Below, piece by piece: positions 6,245-7,162 of a DNA stretch of 7,162 nucleotides. The notes below the pieces were generated by a model. The model saw only the letters and a list, made by a program, of their open reading frames with translations. It made no database searches and was not told where the DNA came from. The stretch comes from Actinomycetota bacterium. GTDB taxonomy: Bacteria > Actinomycetota > Actinomycetes > S36-B12 > UBA10799. Each line of letters begins with the position of its first letter. The stretch's first letter is position 1. Where the stretch lies: NCBI GenBank assembly GCA_003452655.1, contig DMNR01000410.1, positions 1 through 7,162 on the forward strand, written 5' to 3'. The position numbers and the translations under genes were made by a program.

Positions 6245-6283
6245 GCCGCAACGATGCGGCAGGTGCGCCGTAACGATGCGGCA
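6245..6283. repeat. Tandem 17-base palindromic repeats, two copies
   Basis: GCCGCAACGATGCGGCA (6245-6261) and GCCGTAACGATGCGGCA (6267-6283) differ at one base and are spaced 22 bases centre to centre, close to two turns of DNA. Each core is a near-perfect inverted repeat, with GCCGCA and TGCGGC arms around a 4-base centre ACGA. The second copy has one arm mismatch. The pair lies about 80 bases upstream of the small ORF and after the valS stop. The layout suits side-by-side binding of a dimeric repressor or activator on one face of the helix. A transcript hairpin is the alternative. Confidence 0.5.
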
Positions 6284-6345
6284 CACACAAACGGCGTAGC
6301 GTCCGGGCTGTCGGGCATGAATGGTGGCCACTCAGAGGGCCTTTG

Positions 6346-6360
6346 CGCCTATGTCAGGCG
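6346..6360 (-). terminator. Short hairpin right after valS
   Basis: On the minus strand CGCCT, GACAT, AGGCG forms a perfect 5-bp stem with a 5-base loop, beginning five bases after the valS stop codon. No T-run follows, so termination is doubtful. A slightly weaker GGCC/GGCC pair comes directly after it (6327-6342). Confidence 0.25.
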
Positions 6361-6364
6361 GTAC

Positions 6365-7162
6365 TCACAGCGTCACGGTGATATTGAGTTGATCGACGTC
6401 TGTCGCGGTGATTGTTAGGTCCTGGACGGAGCCCGCGGCCGTCAGATCGCCTGCGGCAAGCGCCACGCGATCCACGATTGCAGCTGGACCTTCCACGACA
6501 GTGGTTGCGACCGGCGTTCGCATGGATACCTTGGCCTCGGACTTTGCTTTCCGAATTTGTGACAGCACGATCCCGGCGTCAACCAAAACCTGTGCGTCGC
6601 CACCGGCTGCCGCTGTCAGTTCGTCAACAGTTGGCCACTGGCTGGAATGGATGAGCCCTGGTTGCCACCATGACCACACCTCTTCGGTGACGAAGGGCAG
6701 GAATGGTGCGAACAAGCGCAATTGAACGGACAGCGCGAGAGCCAGCGTTGCCTTCGCTGAAGCCGCCGCTTCCTCGCCGCGAGCTCCGTGGGCTCGCTCC
6801 TTGATGAGTTCGATGTAGTCATCGCAGAACGACCAGAAGAACGTCTCGGTCAGTTCCAGGGCGCGCGTGTAGTTGTAGCCGTCGAATGCGCGGGTGGCAT
6901 CGTCGACGACTTGGCGCAGGCCCGCCAATAAGGCCTGGTCAACGGGATCGGTGATTGCCGCGTCATCGCGCTCGGCGCCCAACATCAAGGCGAACTTCGA
7001 GGCGTTGAGGAGTTTGATCGCGAGGCGGCGGCCGATCTTCATTTGACCGATGTCGTATGCGGTATCGGTGCCGGGCCGACCGGAAGCTGCCCAATAGCGA
7101 ACGGCATCGGAGCCGTATTCGACGAGAAGATCCGCAGGCGTGACGACGTTGCCTTTGGACTT
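6365..7162 (-). CDS. valS: Valine-tRNA ligase, C-terminal part (N-terminus outside window)
   Basis: The visible 265 residues begin inside the KMSKS loop (KSKGNVVTP), the class I synthetase motif that stabilises the transition state for amino-acid activation. They continue through LLVEYGSDAVRYW and MKIGRRLAIKLLNASKF, both typical of valine enzymes. The anticodon-binding helical domain follows, with RALELTETFFWSFCDDYIELIK and LRLFAPFLPFVTEEVWSWW. The frame has no stop up to the window edge, so the ATG at 7042 is internal. The protein ends about 85 residues after the EEVWSWW region without a long coiled-coil arm. Common bacterial ValS carries such an arm, while a shorter archaeal-like ValS form found in some actinobacteria lacks it, and this protein fits the shorter form. 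It is a housekeeping gene, probably not functionally tied to the PHA genes. Confidence 0.95.
   Translation of the reverse strand, partial: KSKGNVVTPADLLVEYGSDAVRYWAASGRPGTDTAYDIGQMKIGRRLAIKLLNASKFALMLGAERDDAAITDPVDQALLAGLRQVVDDATRAFDGYNYTRALELTETFFWSFCDDYIELIKERAHGARGEEAAASAKATLALALSVQLRLFAPFLPFVTEEVWSWWQPGLIHSSQWPTVDELTAAAGGDAQVLVDAGIVLSQIRKAKSEAKVSMRTPVATTVVEGPAAIVDRVALAAGDLTAAGSVQDLTITATDVDQLNITVTL

Noticed and set aside
5746..6364. CRISPR array or tRNA gene in the phaC-valS gap
   Set aside because: Only two tandem copies and one related copy of a short palindrome are present, with no regular spacers. No cloverleaf with the conserved T-arm bases was found.

Overview
The window looks like a contig end from a moderately GC-rich actinobacterium. 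The protein-coding genes use mostly G/C third positions, and the valine-tRNA ligase C-terminus, the class I-like PHA synthase and the actinobacterial flavour of the adenylation/acyltransferase fusion all fit that group. The assignment is inference from family resemblance. I cannot name genus or species. The first 19 bases are exactly the Tn5 mosaic-end adapter used in tagmentation libraries, so the left edge is a sequencing/assembly edge and the first gene is cut by it.

Layout. (1) 20-2196, plus strand: the 3' part of a large multidomain gene encoding the C-terminal half of an adenylation domain, a carrier protein domain and a membrane acyltransferase-3 domain. (2) 2197-2565: a convergent gap of about 370 bases with two weak hairpins and no convincing gene. 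(3) 2566-5745, minus strand: a likely polyhydroxyalkanoate (PHA) cluster, read right to left as PHA synthase (phaC), intracellular medium-chain-type PHA depolymerase (phaZ) and a small SnoaL/NTF2-like protein. (4) 5746-6364: about 620 bases between phaC and valS, holding one small ORF on the minus strand with a very good ribosome binding site and a set of related inverted repeats with GCCGCA/TGCGGC arms. (5) 6365-7162, minus strand: the C-terminal part of valyl-tRNA synthetase, entering at its KMSKS loop.

How the genes work together. PhaC polymerises hydroxyacyl-CoA into storage polyester and PhaZ degrades the granule polymer, so the pair forms a storage and mobilisation module. The role of the NTF2-like protein is unknown. 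valS is an unrelated housekeeping neighbour. The plus-strand fusion looks like a self-contained enzyme that activates an acyl group, tethers it to a pantetheine arm and transfers it at the membrane. Its substrate and acceptor cannot be read from the sequence. The features most worth following up are the repeats and small ORF upstream of phaC, the three-step fusion enzyme, and the non-canonical lipase box of PhaC.
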